DNA from: Eumeta japonica
Lineage: Eukaryota; Arthropoda; Insecta; Lepidoptera; Psychidae
Assembly (NCBI GenBank): GCA_005406025.1
Contig: BGZK01000701.1
Coordinates: 246,728 to 310,727 of the forward strand
Length of the DNA stretch: 64,000 nucleotides
Direction of reading: 5' to 3'
The position numbers and the translations under genes were made by a program. This document shows positions 1 to 13,291 of this stretch, piece after piece. Within the stretch, counting starts at the first letter, position 1; the number at the start of each line of letters is the position of its first letter. The notes under the pieces are model-generated. The model ran no database searches and was not told the origin of the DNA. It was given only the letters and a program-made list of their open reading frames with translations.

Positions 1-1783
1 TCGCCATATAACATAAGTATATTATTTAACTCCACATGCTATTCTAGTGAATTAGACAACGGTTTTTTCATTTATTTTTAAAATTACTTCTAGAGAAATT
101 AAGAAAGTTATCCTTGTTGAAGTAGAAACATAAATTAGCTTTTTGTTTCAAGATTTAATTTCGTTTTGTTTAGTTAGAAATTAAGTAACAAACCAAACAA
201 ATCGCCGGAGGGCAACATAGCGTTAGTGTTTTCGACAGCGAACAAAACATAAAAAAAAGCTAGAGACCGAATTTGTGTCGATATATGTATATATAAAAAA
301 TATGTTAAATATAAAATATAGTAAACGGTTATGCGTCCTGCCATATGTAAAATACTAAAATATATAATTATATATCTAACTGCTGTACTAATGACGAAAT
401 CTCCAAAGAACACAGGGCTTCATAATCATCCACCCATGCGCCCCTGTCCCAGCGACTTGGAGCTGACGCAGCCGTGCAACCGCCGCCCTGAACAATCGCA
501 GTTGCTAACGGACGCAAGACAAAACTTATTCTGTTCATCGAAACAGAATAACATTTACCGAGCAGAGGACCTAAATAATTCTGGGCAATTATTTTCCTTC
601 TTAAACTTAATTGTGATCATTTATTTCCATTGAGCAATAGTAAAAGTATTTGGAATCGCAATAAAAATGAATCAAGACAATTGAGAAGAGAAAAAGCTGT
701 GTGACATAACCGTTAGAAAAATGCCTGAATTTTATATTTTCTTTGGATAAGAATCGATATTTTTGTAATTCAATTCACATTTGATCTTTAAATTACATAA
801 CTGGTCACAATATCGTCGGCATAATAAAATCATAATGTGCAAATACAGTTGCTGAACTCTGCGCGATCCGAACAGGCGGTTGCCTTATTTTCTTAGTAAA
901 TGGTTATGAAAACGATGCATTGTTTTAACTAGATTTTTTTTAATAAAAGTGATTATTACAAAGTATTTTTAGACTCCTAATAAATTTACTAAGCGTTATA
1001 TATATGATTAAATAAAGGCAAGACTTTATGTTTTTTAAATCATAAAGGAAAAAAATATCTTCTGTTCTGTTCCGGAACGATTTCGGTTATCCAAATAACG
1101 TAAAGGAAAAAAAGTAATAAAAAGGCTGACTTTCTGTATTATGTTTTTAGCTTTTTAAATGAATTATAGCCATATTGAAGTTATGAGAATAATTGTAACC
1201 TTATGAAATTGTAATCACATATGTCATTCGTAGATGAGTGTAAGGTACATTGAATTAGTTAATCGAAACTACTACAGACTATAGCTATGAATAATCGCGT
1301 CTATTATTGTTTAATCTAAGCATATCCTTTAGACAAATTTTGTTATACATACACGCACAAAGAAAGTGTTTAGGAGTTAGTAGGTTGTACACGCCCTATT
1401 AAATATTCATTAATCATGACGTCGACACGGGACCGCAAACATCACGATACGACTACCTAAGGGATTAAGTAAAGTGTTTAAACATGGATGAAAGGTTAAC
1501 ATTCAATATGTTCAAATGCAATAAATTCTCAAGAATAATTTAATTCATTCTTTATTTATTGTCATCGTATTTTTCAACATGTAATGAGTCGGAATTTAAT
1601 TTCTGGATTAACTATGTTTAATTTCAGATTCGCTATCGCTTATTCACAAATTGTCAGAATTCCTACTTAAAAGAAAAATTGAATTTATAGTAACTTATAA
1701 TAAATTGATTAACTTTTAGAGTATGGTTTGACAATGAAAATTATAGTAATGTAAAATAACTACAAAATATGTTCAAAATAGTT
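1..1783. other. AT-rich non-coding stretch
   Basis: No gene is supported here. The open frames at 174-413 (minus) and 331-633 (plus) overlap each other on opposite strands, have low-complexity composition and resemble no protein I know. A short GC-richer patch lies at about 420-500. I see no strong inverted or tandem repeat. Confidence 0.6.
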
Positions 1784-1829
1784 AAATTCGTTACCTACCA
1801 AATTCGTTACATACCAAAATTCGTTAAAA
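1784..1829. repeat. 16-bp tandem repeat, about 2.8 copies
   Basis: The unit AAATTCGTTACCTACC occurs at 1784-1799, again at 1800-1815 with one change (CCTACC to CATACC), and partly from 1816. It sits in AT-rich DNA with no gene nearby. It is a minor microsatellite-like duplication. Confidence 0.8.
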
Positions 1830-2329
1830 TGAATGTTTTTAGATTAAACGGTTCTTTTTTTAATTATTTTTGATCGACTAATAAATAAAAAAAAAACATT
1901 CAGAATACATTCATTTTTTACTCACAATGAAATTTAAAATTGTCCGGGTTCCATAAGTGATCGATAATAAGATTCGGTTGCTGTCTGTCTGGCTGTATAA
2001 TCGCTCTAAAGTCATCTTGTCTTCTCAATGGTGGCGGGTTGCACCAACATTAAAAATGTAATTGGTAAAATTAATCCCTACGATTTGACAGATAATGTGT
2101 GGATGATGCATAATCTGTCCAATCTTAGGGATTACGTTTACGAATAACGTTTTTAGTTTCGATGCAGGTCGCCCAAGTGTTACTGATCTATGAAATAAAT
2201 TATGCACTTAGAGAATCTCCGGTCTCCGAATTGTAACGAATTACGGAACAAAATATTGTGCTTTGAACTTACATGTGATTGGCATATATTACGACACTGT
2301 TACTTTCTGACTTCGAATCTCCTCAGCGA

Positions 2330-2565
2330 CAGACGAAGACAGTGATCGGTAACTTATTGTAATATCAAGCCTGTATGCTAAGAAGGTATGAATACAAAGC
2401 ACATTTTTATTATTGAGTAATTTTTGAAAAACTGCGCTTTTCAACAAAAGAACGTAAGTGCCATGAAAATACGTTCTTTTGCTGGTGTACTTTAGTCTAC
2501 GCTAGTTTAAGAGTAATAGTCTGTATACCTACTTTTATTTTCTAGATACGGGAGACTAAAGTACA
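2330..2565 (-). repeat. family C repeat fragment
   Basis: Read on the minus strand, this stretch aligns with 22030-22140 of the longer family C copy. Shared blocks include CATGGCACTTACGT, then AAGCGCAGTTTTTC, then a diverged ACTCAA tract, and on the other side CTAAAGT. Within it, CAAAAGAACGTA (2445-2456) and TACGTTCTTTTG (2470-2481) form a perfect 12-bp hairpin with a 13-base loop. The ends are not defined, so this is an old truncated copy. The transposon class is unknown. Confidence 0.6.
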
Positions 2566-2944
2566 TACATCTATTCTGTGCGGAAAATGGTAAAAAAAAG
2601 AGTAACAACATAGTTTTTATATCTGTAATGCGTTTCTTTGTAATAACGGCTTCGGAACCCTACATTGAGTGTGGTGCGATATGTTCTTGGCAGTTTTTTT
2701 TTAACTTTACGTTTTGAACACTTAAGAATTAAAAAAAAATGTTTTAAAAGCAATTTGAAAAGTTTTTCAAGAAAAAAATATTTGGCATTCTTGGCATCAA
2801 CATTTCACCAGTATCGATTTTGAAAACAGACAAAACTACGACATTCTTAATGGACAAAATACTTACATACTAACCAATTTAGTAAAAGACCCTCAGGTTA
2901 CGAATACTATCCTTATCCCTATCCTTATCCTGCACTTATCCGGT

Positions 2945-3305
2945 TCTTTCATGTATCGTATAGTAATCGCGAACACTATACATGCGAGAGATGTTTACCT
3001 TCCTGAACAAGCGTTTTAATTATGGGAACACAGTTTTGATCTAAGTAGATTCCAATTTCATCTGCGATTCCAATCGCGCTCCAAACTTCGGTCTCGTTAC
3101 TGCTCCTCATTTTGATTCCATTCACGCTCTTGATTTTGATCCCACTTTTTTTTGTTCGATCCCAATTTCGGTCTTTAACATTAACATTCGATTTTAACAT
3201 TAGCCTCGTTCTTGATTTCAATCGCCGTGTTGACTTTGAATTCTGCTTCCGGTTCTGAATGCAATTTTGATTCTGTAACCGGTTACGGTTCTACTTTGAG
3301 TTAGA
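2945..3305 (+). repeat. family D quasi-periodic GATTCC/TCGGTTC repeat
   Basis: The stretch is built of degenerate units such as GATTCCAATTTC, CGATCCCAATTTCGG and TTGATTTTGATCCC, repeated irregularly about every 12-24 bases, with pyrimidine bias on this strand. The same texture recurs at 53440-53620 (plus), 27900-28045 (minus) and 34950-35112 (minus). At 53314 and 35112 it lies next to an ACTAGCT element end. Open frames in it are artefacts of the periodicity. I regard it as the degenerate internal repeat of a lepidopteran element whose class I cannot assign. Confidence 0.5.
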
Positions 3306-4042
3306 CATAAAATTTGTATTTTTTCAGAAACCTTCCCGTTGGTGCGAATCACTTTTTTATAGTAGTCAGTTGAATTGTCACCTATTTGAATGATTTAGAC
3401 ACACAAAATAAACAACAAACAAAATGTGTATTTAAAGAAAATTGTTTAATGCAGAAGAACCAAAATTTAACCAAAATCCATTCATCAATTTTGAAGATCA
3501 GCTCGGACAAACAAAAAAAAAATACTTTGTCGACATTATAAACTATAAAATGCGTATCTGTATGTTTTTACTATATCCAAATTTCCTTAAGATCACTTAA
3601 TCAATTCTTTAATTATAAGGAGACATACAGAAAAACAGAGTAAAAATTAAAAAAGTGATGTAGTTTAGGTACGTCAAGAAACAAATATTCATTAAAAAAA
3701 ATTGCAAATATATCGTATCTACAGTTTCATATATTGCTACAAACATAAATAAAAAGTATCCTATTCCTTATTTCTAGAGATTAATTTATTTTATTACAAT
3801 ATATTCGATTGTTGTAGAGATTCACTATTTTCAATCTATTCAACTGGACAAACAAACAGATGGACGTTTTATTAAAATCAGATATAGCCTATCAACCATG
3901 CAACTGCGTTTCGTTAGTGCATCCCAAATTTTACTAAAATCGGCCAAGTTGTTCTAAAGTTATAAAAGGACATATAGACAAATTAAAATGATAAAAAAAT
4001 GGTATGTATTTGACATATTTATATACTAATACAGATGAATTA

Positions 4043-4118
4043 ACATCAATAACTCCAATAGTTTCGATTTTGAAATTTTGACATCAATAACTTCAGCGGT
4101 TTCGATTTTCCACACAAT
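4043..4118. repeat. 38-bp tandem duplication
   Basis: ACATCAATAACT...TTTCGATTTT starts at 4043 and again at 4081, giving a period of 38 bases with a few substitutions. A related TTTTGATTTTCCATAC block occurs at about 4298. The TTTCGATTTT motif resembles the 3' tails of some lepidopteran LINEs, so this may be a decayed tail. No gene is associated. Confidence 0.6.
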
Positions 4119-7100
4119 ATTTCGTATCTTATTATACCCATTTTTTAAACCTGATATGTCTTTATTTTTAATGTTTATACTAATTAGTGACAATGTGTTT
4201 TATCCCTTTAGGGTTAATTAAAGAAACAATATACGTAATCACTTTCTACTCCTCTAAGTAATTAAAATGGCCATTTTGATGTGTGTTGCTACAACGGTTT
4301 TGATTTTCCATACAGAAGGCTTTTACTCTTTGACACTCTTAGTGGTTGAATTACTAAAAAAACATTTCTTAGTGCTCGACTGCGTTACAGCACGAACCTT
4401 TGTACAAAATAAGTCTCCAGACCCATTAACTTGGGATTATATATCAGTCAGTCAATTAGGTAGTCAGTTTATTCTTTTATAATGAATTAAATTCGACATA
4501 ATTATTAGGAATTAATTTCCAAAACTCTCACTTGCATTTCAAAAGAGGAAAAAAAACGGTATTGAGTTTTTGTGGGGTGTGTAGATTGTAAAATGAAACT
4601 TTCTTAATATGTAATTTCAAAAAATTATAATGTGTATATTGCTTTTTGCTAACATACATTTAATCATTTTTTTTTTAAAGAAGAAGCTTAAATATTGATG
4701 TCACAGTTTCCTATGGAAGGATAACTTACACAAAGAAAAATTATATTTGATCTGTATTTAGAATTTGCATTGCGTAGAATTGTGCAGTTTTTTTATCACA
4801 TCATTTTAAACAACATTTCATTATTTGCTTTGCTTGTGTTAAAACGACCGCGAAACTGCGATGTCAGACGATATTTCGAACTCGATGAAAGTTCAGCCGA
4901 CCTCGAATCTCTTATATCACAGTCGGATTTTATCTCGCAATTCGATTACACATCTTCGAAAGTGGAGACGTATAACACATTACACAAAAGCGTAACGTAT
5001 AACGCAATCGAATAAGCTCAGCGTTCATATATTTTGTTTCATATGAGACACATATAGTGGATAACGGAGAGACCGTGGCAGGCTAACGACGAGCGGAACT
5101 GGAGTTGCGTGTTCTTAAATGCCGGCCGTCAGCGCCTGTAAAACGGACCTTATTGCCGCGGCGCCGGAGCGTCTCGATCTTCTTATTTGGAGCCACGGAC
5201 AAAAGAGCGGAGCGCGCACAGGGCGACTGCAATTGATGGTTCCGCCGTTCACATCATGAGGATTGCAAAAACAAGGATCGCTGCTACCTTTGCCGCTTGT
5301 GCGGGTTACCTACTATGGAAGCATCGTCATAAGAACTCTTTGAGATGTAGTAAACTGAGTTGTATTTGAATTCTTAAAAAAGGTTTTGTTTTACATATTG
5401 GTATCATCATATAATGTATATGAGACATATATAAAATAGCATTAATTTGAAGAGAAAACGATGTTATAAATTTAAAATTTCCATGATAAAAAAATCGAAA
5501 ATATCTATTTATATGTCGAGATATTAAGATTTTAGTGTATTTGGTGTTCCATATGACAATGATTTTAGAATATGCATGTAGATACGTGTAGTTGCAAAAA
5601 CATTCTCATAAGTAGCTTATAACAAAACATAGTGATTAGCGATGGTATTTTTATTTCATTGTTACTATTGAAGAACATAATTGTATCGAAGTACTCCCCT
5701 AACGTATATACGCAAATTATAATCAGTCAACACCATTCTATAACTGATTGTATTACTTCACAAGCCATTGATGGATAGTTGATAATTAAAACGATAGTCG
5801 CCACATCAATAAGATACTATTAATTCTCTTTTCAATGCATCTTCCTACTATGTATTTTATAATTACATATAAATATATTACAAACATATAGAATTTATAT
5901 TCGTTATTAAATACACAGTAGCGTACATACATAAAAATATGTTAAAATCCAGAATTTAAATATGCTATTTTCTTTAGTATTGAAGTGGGTATGCTAATCT
6001 TTATTTGAAATCATAGATAGTATTCTTTGTATGTAATGTATTTTTTCTGTAACATATAGAAAATATGCATGAGCCGTTTCTATGTAAGAACTTGATTAGA
6101 CCCGTCTCATATAATTTCACTAAAACATATCTAGTCTCAAATTTCGTACTTTCATATTTTCCAGTGTCCAAATGTATCTAAATTTAACTCGCTTAAATAA
6201 TTTTAATAATCGATTGATACGACTGTCGATATTTTTGACCGTAAGCGGCGGGGGAACAGAAAATACCACTCTTATTCCGCCCTTCGACCTCCTATAGACC
6301 GCGGGAACGGGTTCCGTATTTAATACAGCCGCGTAGGCAGCCCGCTAAGTGTCACCGAAAACGAATCTCGTTTGAGAGGACGTCCCCGAGGCAATATATA
6401 TATTTTTGAACAACATTGTCGCTGGGTACGTCTGCCCGATCAAAGGCGCGGAGATTAGATAAATGTGATAAGGTCCCCGGCCGTTGTGGAGTATCAAAAT
6501 TATAATTAAACTGAGTAAGTTTTGAAGTGTGCCGAGGTAGAAAATTAGGGGTACAGACTGTCACTGCGACGACGGGAATTCCGTTCGTTACTTGTGTACC
6601 CGGGCTTTCATTAAAACCTTTGATGCAGACGGCGCTAAATATCTTCTCGGTGAATTTTCGGATTTGATTCTAAATACGTGGTCGAGTTTAAAGCGAGCGG
6701 CGTTTTAATGGATGTTTTTGTTTGCTGTCTGTTTGATACTTTTGGTTGTGAGCATTTCGATATTAGACGCCCTTGAACCCCAATACGCCTTCGAAAACAG
6801 AAATTGTCATTAAAAAAAAAAACAGAAATATCTTCGGATGATTTTATGCATATATCAAAATTATTATTCCTTTCTAAGAGTGGGGCTTGCCACTATCGTT
6901 TTCATTTTAATTTTTATAATTCTATTTTTCGGAGACTTAATTATATTTCGTAGCAGTACCAAATGAAAAAACACTTAACAGCGGTTGAATTTCATACAAA
7001 TAATTTTGAACTTCGTTTTTTTAACGCACAGTGCACGAAGTTTATCTAAATAATACAAAAAAACATTCCCACATTCCCATCAAAAAGCAGTAATTCTAAT

Positions 7101-8219
7101 GCAACAACGAGATTTCGTACGCGAGAAGCTTTCACGAGGGTCGATGTGGAATGAGATTCGAGGAGCGCGCGCGCCGCGTCGCAGTTGCCCCGACAAGCGC
7201 CCAGTACAGGTGTCAGGTGGTAGCCGCGGCTCGCCCGCTCGGAAAACGACTCGCCTCGCGTAAATTGCGCGCCTTCGAACACACCCCCGCACCTTCGAGG
7301 CGCGGCAGCTTTGATACGATAGTGCAGAAGCTTTCGGGGATAACGTCATAATATGCAAAGTGGGCTTTTTCATGAAAGGTTGCCGTAACGCGTCGTTTCA
7401 CACGACTTTTCTCAGCATCGGTTCTTTCATGCGCAGTATTGTTTTCATCTATTAGTTGAGCGGGATTGGCATGCTTGCGCTTGTGTTCGGGATTTGATTC
7501 CCAAGCAGTGCATAAAGTGCTTTCGAAATTTAATTGTATTTGTAAAGATATATAGGTGCTTCAAAGATTAAATTAGGTGTAAACTTAAAAATAATGAAAA
7601 TGGTTTATGCGGAAGAGCTATGCAAACCAAATTAAAATACATAATTATAGACAATAGTTGATAAAATTCGCACTTTTATTGTTCGTACGTGGTGTGCTGT
7701 GCCGTTCTTGACATGTACTTGTTATATTACTGACTTGCCCACATTGTGTATTAAACTACACACATTTTGATTTTCAATTAACCGGGTTTGAAAGTTTGTT
7801 AAGTACTGTAAAAAATATAGATCAGTAAAATATATAGTCAGTAAAGAAATATTAAAATAGAGTTCCAATAGGCTAGTTAGACGTCATTAAGTTAACAATA
7901 ACTTGTAAAATTCTTTTAGATTTCTTTGTTAATAAGTCAGGCAAAAATACTATGTTAAGTGGAATCGGAGAAATAACAGAAAAAAACATTGAATTTCCTT
8001 TTCTCTTATCTGAAGAAGCTATTATCGTTTTAGAAACCCGTAACATTACGATTCTTATTGTGTTTGAACAACTTAAATAAAGTATACAGATGTCAATATT
8101 CTGGTGGGTCAGGAAGATGCTGTTACTTGACACGGCACCGTGGGCTGAGCCCGGCAGTACAAGGTCGGGAGAGTGTCTGCCAATAAAAAAATAAAAAAAA
8201 GGGATAGAATTAGTAAAGC
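4119..8219. other. gene-less stretch with three GC islands
   Basis: I see no supportable gene. GC/CpG-rich islands stand out at about 5080-5240, 6230-6680 and 7110-7330 against an AT-rich background. Overlapping open frames on both strands at 7046-7401 come from the low stop frequency of the third island. The rest is low-complexity AT-rich DNA. Confidence 0.55.
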
Positions 8220-8550
8220 ACATGGCTCTACCAGAGCATTACTGTTGTAGAGCACAAAAATGGGCTAGCTCGGCCGGTGAACCACCTTACTCTAATAGAA
8301 TACAGACGTGAAGTAGCAGCTTCCGCTGTTGCTTTCCGTCCAGTGGGTGAAAGTTCAGGTGGTTCACTTACTCCTTTTCTCCTACCATCAAACCAATCCC
8401 GCTCCATTAAATATCACACTCCTTCCTAAGAGGTAAGCAATGCACTGATGACTCTTCTGGGGTTGTGAGTGTCCATGGGCGGCGGCGACTCTCTGATGGC
8501 TGGCCTACTCGTTTGCCACTTTATTATACCATAAAAAATATGCTGATAAG
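8220..8550 (+). repeat. non-LTR retrotransposon 3' tail
   Basis: The segment ends with a GTCCATGGGCGGCGG block (from about 8473), then CTCGTTTGCC, then an A-rich run at 8533-8540. From memory, that order is the 3' end of an abundant lepidopteran non-LTR retrotransposon group. The upstream part (8260-8400) is moderately GC-rich and is probably the preceding 3' region of the same copy. No reverse transcriptase reading frame is left. It is a 5'-truncated, dead insertion on the plus strand. The exact clade is not assigned. Confidence 0.6.
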
Positions 8551-9964
8551 ACGGAGAAGACCGTGAGGGTCGATGGTATAAACGCAGCTGCCCTGATGAA
8601 ATGTAAACGTGCTATGAACGTGAAGGAGATGGATGATAACACAAATTAAATATAAAAAAAGTTCAATATGAAACAGCTAAAAATGTACGAAAAAATCTGA
8701 ATAGAATTAGAAAAGTTAATATTAAATAGCAAGAATACTCAGTTTTTATGTGGGAGACAATAATTTTATGCTTCTTCCGCATCGATCTATTAAACGTAAT
8801 CTTTAATACTTTTAATATATCGATGGAGATGTATCTCTATTCATTCATAGATCTCTAAAGACTTATCGATGCTCTTGATAAAGATAAATAGCGTAAATTT
8901 TTGAAATCCTTTTTTCTTCATTAATGCTATGGGACTTTTTTAAAGCTTATGAAAACTCGAAGAGTTTCTACATTATTAAATTTCACCGCTTCGATTTCAT
9001 TGAAATCATGAGATTTTTGTATGAAACCTATTTTGTAGATGCATTGTAGATGCATAAGATGCATTTAACCCATAATCATAAAAAACAAATGAACAATAAA
9101 AGACACTATATCTCTTATCTTCTATACATTCATATATTATCAATACTATTATGAATATATCCGATCGCCTATAATATTGTAATTATAAATAGTTGCCAAA
9201 ACAAACACTTGTTTTTGCATACACGTGAAAGTTGCGGGGGCGGAGTGTTGTAGTTAGCGTTAAGTGCCCGGAGCGCCCTCTGCCGCAGCTACATTAACAC
9301 TAAACGCTTTTATAACTCGTGATGGATCCGATATGTAGTTAATCTGAAGCGAGCCGCACGCGCAAATATTTGAGCAGCTTACCTAACGTGTACTTAGACG
9401 AAGTTACGACGGGTTTTGTATACCTACCCGTGCGTTTACACGGCTCTCGTGTTGTTAGTACGATGCAGTTCAACGAGCTTATTTGATATTTTAGTTTTAT
9501 CTTAACTTATCCACATTTATTCGTTATATTAATCAAGCGTTTTTAAAGATAGTTATTTTTCTTGTGTCTTCCGGCTTTTTTGCGTAGGTTGCGAAATGTG
9601 TATCTATATATTGCATACTTAACAGTGAAGTATGGTTTGGATGTTTCATGCATTTATTCATTTTGTAGAAAAGTGAATAACATCCGTCTCGATGTGGTAA
9701 TAGCCTCATTACTCATCGAAATATCCGGTGGCATAAATTTGTATTTGTGATGAGATGTGAATAGATGAGACAATTCTCATCTATTACAATCTGAAACTTT
9801 TATAGAAAAATTGAAATATATTTGGAGATAACCTATAAAAGCTTCCTTTTATCCTGGAACTCGACAGATTGACGAATAACAACTATAAGTCATACAATTT
9901 ATGTTTATCCAATGAATTATTGAAATCTATTAATGTAGCCATAGTAACTAATTTTCTGATAAAA
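8551..9964. other. AT-rich non-coding stretch
   Basis: There is no gene. A GC-richer patch lies at 9230-9470, including a GGGGGCGGAG tract near 9235. The 62-codon frame at 9562-9750 has no recognisable motif and no context. Confidence 0.5.
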
Positions 9965-10355
9965 AATTGGTTGTCTGTAAAGTCGGTTTACGGACTATAA
10001 TTTTACGTGATAATGTCATAAGAAAACATTGATGAAAAATTGCATTCTTTTATCAATTGAATTAAATTATTATCACTGAATTATCATTATTATACAAAGA
10101 AGTAGTTAATTGAAAGTGACAAATGTTTTCGATAAATTACAATTTATTTGCAATTATTAATTCAAATATTTTTCTACATAAATTATACAGTAAAGAGATA
10201 GATACGTCACAAGCCGAACGTTTAAGCAGATCGTGCCTCTCTATTGTTCCGCGCTCTCGCTCGCAGCTCGGCTCAGGTGGAACGCGACAATGAGTCATGC
10301 TTTTTCGTGCGTTCAGCCGGTGTTCAACGATTTATAAGACGTTATTACGTCAAAA
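9965..10355 (+). mobile_element. non-autonomous repeat B1 (A/B family)
   Basis: This is one of two subfamily B copies (the other is at 41621-42015). It starts with an A-run followed by TTGGTTGTCTGTAAAGTCGG and ends with GACGTTATTACGTCAAAA. An internal ACGTGATAA near the 5' end is the imperfect inverse of the 3' end, as in subfamily A. The middle is AT-rich and holds no reading frame. The last 150 bases are GC-richer and contain TGAGTCA at 10291-10297. With no coding capacity it depends on proteins supplied in trans, if it is a DNA transposon. Its superfamily is unknown. Confidence 0.75.
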
Positions 10356-10539
10356 TTAAAATTCATTGTTATAAATAAACGATTATATAATTAGCGGGAT
10401 TGGAATGTATGTCGAAATAATTGAATGAAGCATCTAAATCATCGATCGCTATTACAATTTCAACCCGTAACATTTCGCTAACCCATTTTCGGTCCACTTT
10501 CGTGTGACATAGACGAAAAAATAAATAGAAGAATGTTCT

Positions 10540-10870
10540 CCCGGGAATAGTTATGAGTCGAGTGATTAATTCCGTGAAGGGGCGGGCAGGCGCAGGGTGC
10601 GGGCGCGCGGGAGCGCACGCGACACCGGTCAAAGCCGAAATAATAGGAGCGCGCGGACCCGTCGAGAGACGGGGACGAATTTAATATAGACAGCCATCGG
10701 CCGGCCGCCGCGGCGCGCGCTGGCGTGCGCGCGTCAAAGGCGCGCCGCCGCTCCTAATGGAGTCAATCAAACTTTGCGAAACTGTTGCGAACGGGTATTA
10801 CGTGATTGTAATTAAACTTTTTTTTATGTCGTCTATGTCCGGGTCCGTGGGCGGGCGCTGTATGGGACGT
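10540..10870. promoter_or_regulatory. GC/CpG island, candidate regulatory element
   Basis: The stretch is very rich in CGCG, GGCCGGCC and GCGCGC runs, with short AT-rich cores between them (for example TAATGGAG, TAATTAAAC near 10810, and TTTTTTTTATG). It lacks a plausible reading frame, resembles none of the repeats seen in the window and is bounded sharply by AT-rich DNA. A cis-regulatory role is an inference from composition alone. Confidence 0.3.
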
Positions 10871-12829
10871 GATTCAAGTGTTTCTTCTGCGTTACGTAGA
10901 TACAGTTTGATAGCGTAAGCTGTTGAAATAAAATGTTATATTATTGCAAGGAATAATTTAAATCAATGAAATTAGATTATTTGTTGTATAAAATGAAAAA
11001 GTACAAAAGTAAAAAGAGGACAAGTAGAGTTATAGACTCACTCATGTGAAGACGGTTACGGTGGCCACGTTATCTACCATAATATTTAAATGTGAACCAA
11101 CGTTGTTTATGGTAACTAAAACGATTGCAAAATTAAAAAAAAACTTGTAGGCACAATATTGAGACACTCGCCATGTTATTTTAAAACTTATATTATTATA
11201 ATTTTTGTGTAATCTATAATTAACAAATTATTTTCTATATTTTTATTGAAACTATTATGCTCAATAGTTTCGGAGGCAAGAAGGAGGGGAAGTAGTCACT
11301 TTTTATTTTATAGACAAGTTATTTTAAAATTATAATACGAAGAAAAAATATATTTAAAAACCCTTCACAAGCCCTTTCGATTGACGTGTCACACGCTACA
11401 GTTTGCAAATACTTTTTTTAAAATTTTCTAATTCGTCTCACAAAAGAAATCTGCATATTCAAAACTCAATTAATTATGTCATACATTTATCTTTCGGTTA
11501 CAGAAATTGATATGTATATCAACTTTTCGACTAATCGGTGCAGTAAGATTGAAGCAAATCGGCTGTGATTCACTATGGATTCCATAAGGGTTTCGTTTCT
11601 TTATTTGGATGCACCCTAAAAATCCTTGCAAGTGGATACTAACCTAAATTGCTGATCAAAACGATCAAAGCCGCTTTCTTTCGCTTCCATTGCTTATAAA
11701 GCTCTGTAAATCAAGGAATATAAGCGGTATGGACCTCGCCAAAGTAGTAGGAAAAACAATTTAAATAATGAGTTCAATTTTAGAAATGTTTTATCGTGTT
11801 GTTCTTTTTTATGTAAAAATACAAGAGCATCGAAACCTGGCACAAATAACTTCACAAAGCAATAAGGAGTACGTACTTTTCCTCAGAGGTCGACTACAAA
11901 GTGAATTTTACCGGAAATGAATCGGAACGTATTGTCGGCTGGCGGAGAGGCCGACCGGCCCGAGTTCGCCTATCACTTGCAAAAGCTTGTTATTTGCTGT
12001 TTTTTACAAATACTCGCAGCCTCTCCGGAGCAGCCGTGCGCGCGGCGAACGAGGGTGAGCTAAGCCCTTCTACGCTCCGAGTTCTATAGAACGAGCTGGC
12101 GAACTTGGAACTGTGAAGGTTCTCCCCTTATAAATAGAAAGGAAAGTCGAGCGGGAGGGGCGTGCTGGAGGCGCTGCTGGAAGGGAAACGACTTCAGCTT
12201 TCGAAAACTATTAACTAAGAGAGGCTTTGTAGGCAATCGGAGGCCGCGCGCACTGGCTTACGAATGGAATCATTTAAAGCATTCTGTACATTTACGAAGG
12301 CTTTAAGTTTAAAAATGTTTTAAACTATTTATTATAAATAGTTTATTTAGAATTTTGAAGCAAAAATGAAATATAAAGTTACTTATATTCAATTAGATTC
12401 TATTGATTTATTACCTAGAATTTATAGTAATTGGGATGTCAATAGGATTTCTGGGATTGTGTTATAATTAAACTACTTAAGATGTTTCAATGGGTTCCAT
12501 AAAAAAGCCACTTTGAAATTCGTCTAAAGGAAATGCAAGAATCATTGCGACAGTAAGTTGCAACAATTTTGTTGTTGACAATGAACTTAAGGGCTCAGAA
12601 CTAATGACAATAACTCTTCAAATATTATAAGCATTGCGACACAGGTAGATCACAGTTAAGAAATATAGGTATGTTATAATCTTACAAAAAAAAACCGAAT
12701 AGTTATGCATAGTTTTTAGTATATTGTAACAGATATTCAAATACCCGTTAAATTGTAAAGTTCCAGTATTACAAACTGACTCCACAAGTCCAATGAAACA
12801 AGGTAATTAGACTCCACAGAAGCGACTTC

Positions 12830-13110
12830 CACTCACCGCCGGGGTAGTTGGACGAGCGCGGGTCGATAGATGGAAGTGGCGGTATGGAAAATAATAATTC
12901 TATCGGCGATGGATGCGATATTCAACGAAGGACGTAAACGGCCGGCGGTACTTCCTGTTTGTTGCAGAGCGCGGAAATTCAATTACCCAGCCGATAAAAA
13001 TGTGTCGGGCCGGCCGCCGCCCGCCGCCCGCGCGAGCTCGCGGCGGGCGCGCCGCCCCCGACCAGACTCGCCGATGAGTGTTCTACTATCTCTCTGCCTT
13101 CGATGAAATC
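12830..13110. promoter_or_regulatory. GC/CpG island, candidate regulatory element
   Basis: A dense CpG stretch (GGGCCGGCCGCCGCC and neighbours, 13007-13070) is flanked by AT cores such as ATAATAATTC (12890) and GATAAAAATG (12993). The reading frame across it becomes a run of A, R and P residues, as expected from composition. The regulatory role is inferred, not shown. Confidence 0.3.
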
Positions 13111-13291
13111 GGGGAATTATGGCGAATGTAAAAGAATGCATTTTTAAATTCTAATAAAGAACGTCTTTCTTTTCAATGATATATAAAATAAATAAACACC
13201 ACAAGGTCTTGTACGATTAATATCATATGACACAGATATTTCAATTTTTATTTGAAATATTCAACAAATTTTTAAAGTTATATTCGTATAT

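Larger units (their letters stand above)
10356..13291. other. gene-less stretch with three GC islands
   Basis: No gene is supported. GC islands lie at 10540-10870, 11925-12265 and 12830-13110. The rest is AT-rich. The ORFs at 11901-12089 and 12870-13106 fall in the islands, are rich in R, A and P, and show no domain. Confidence 0.55.
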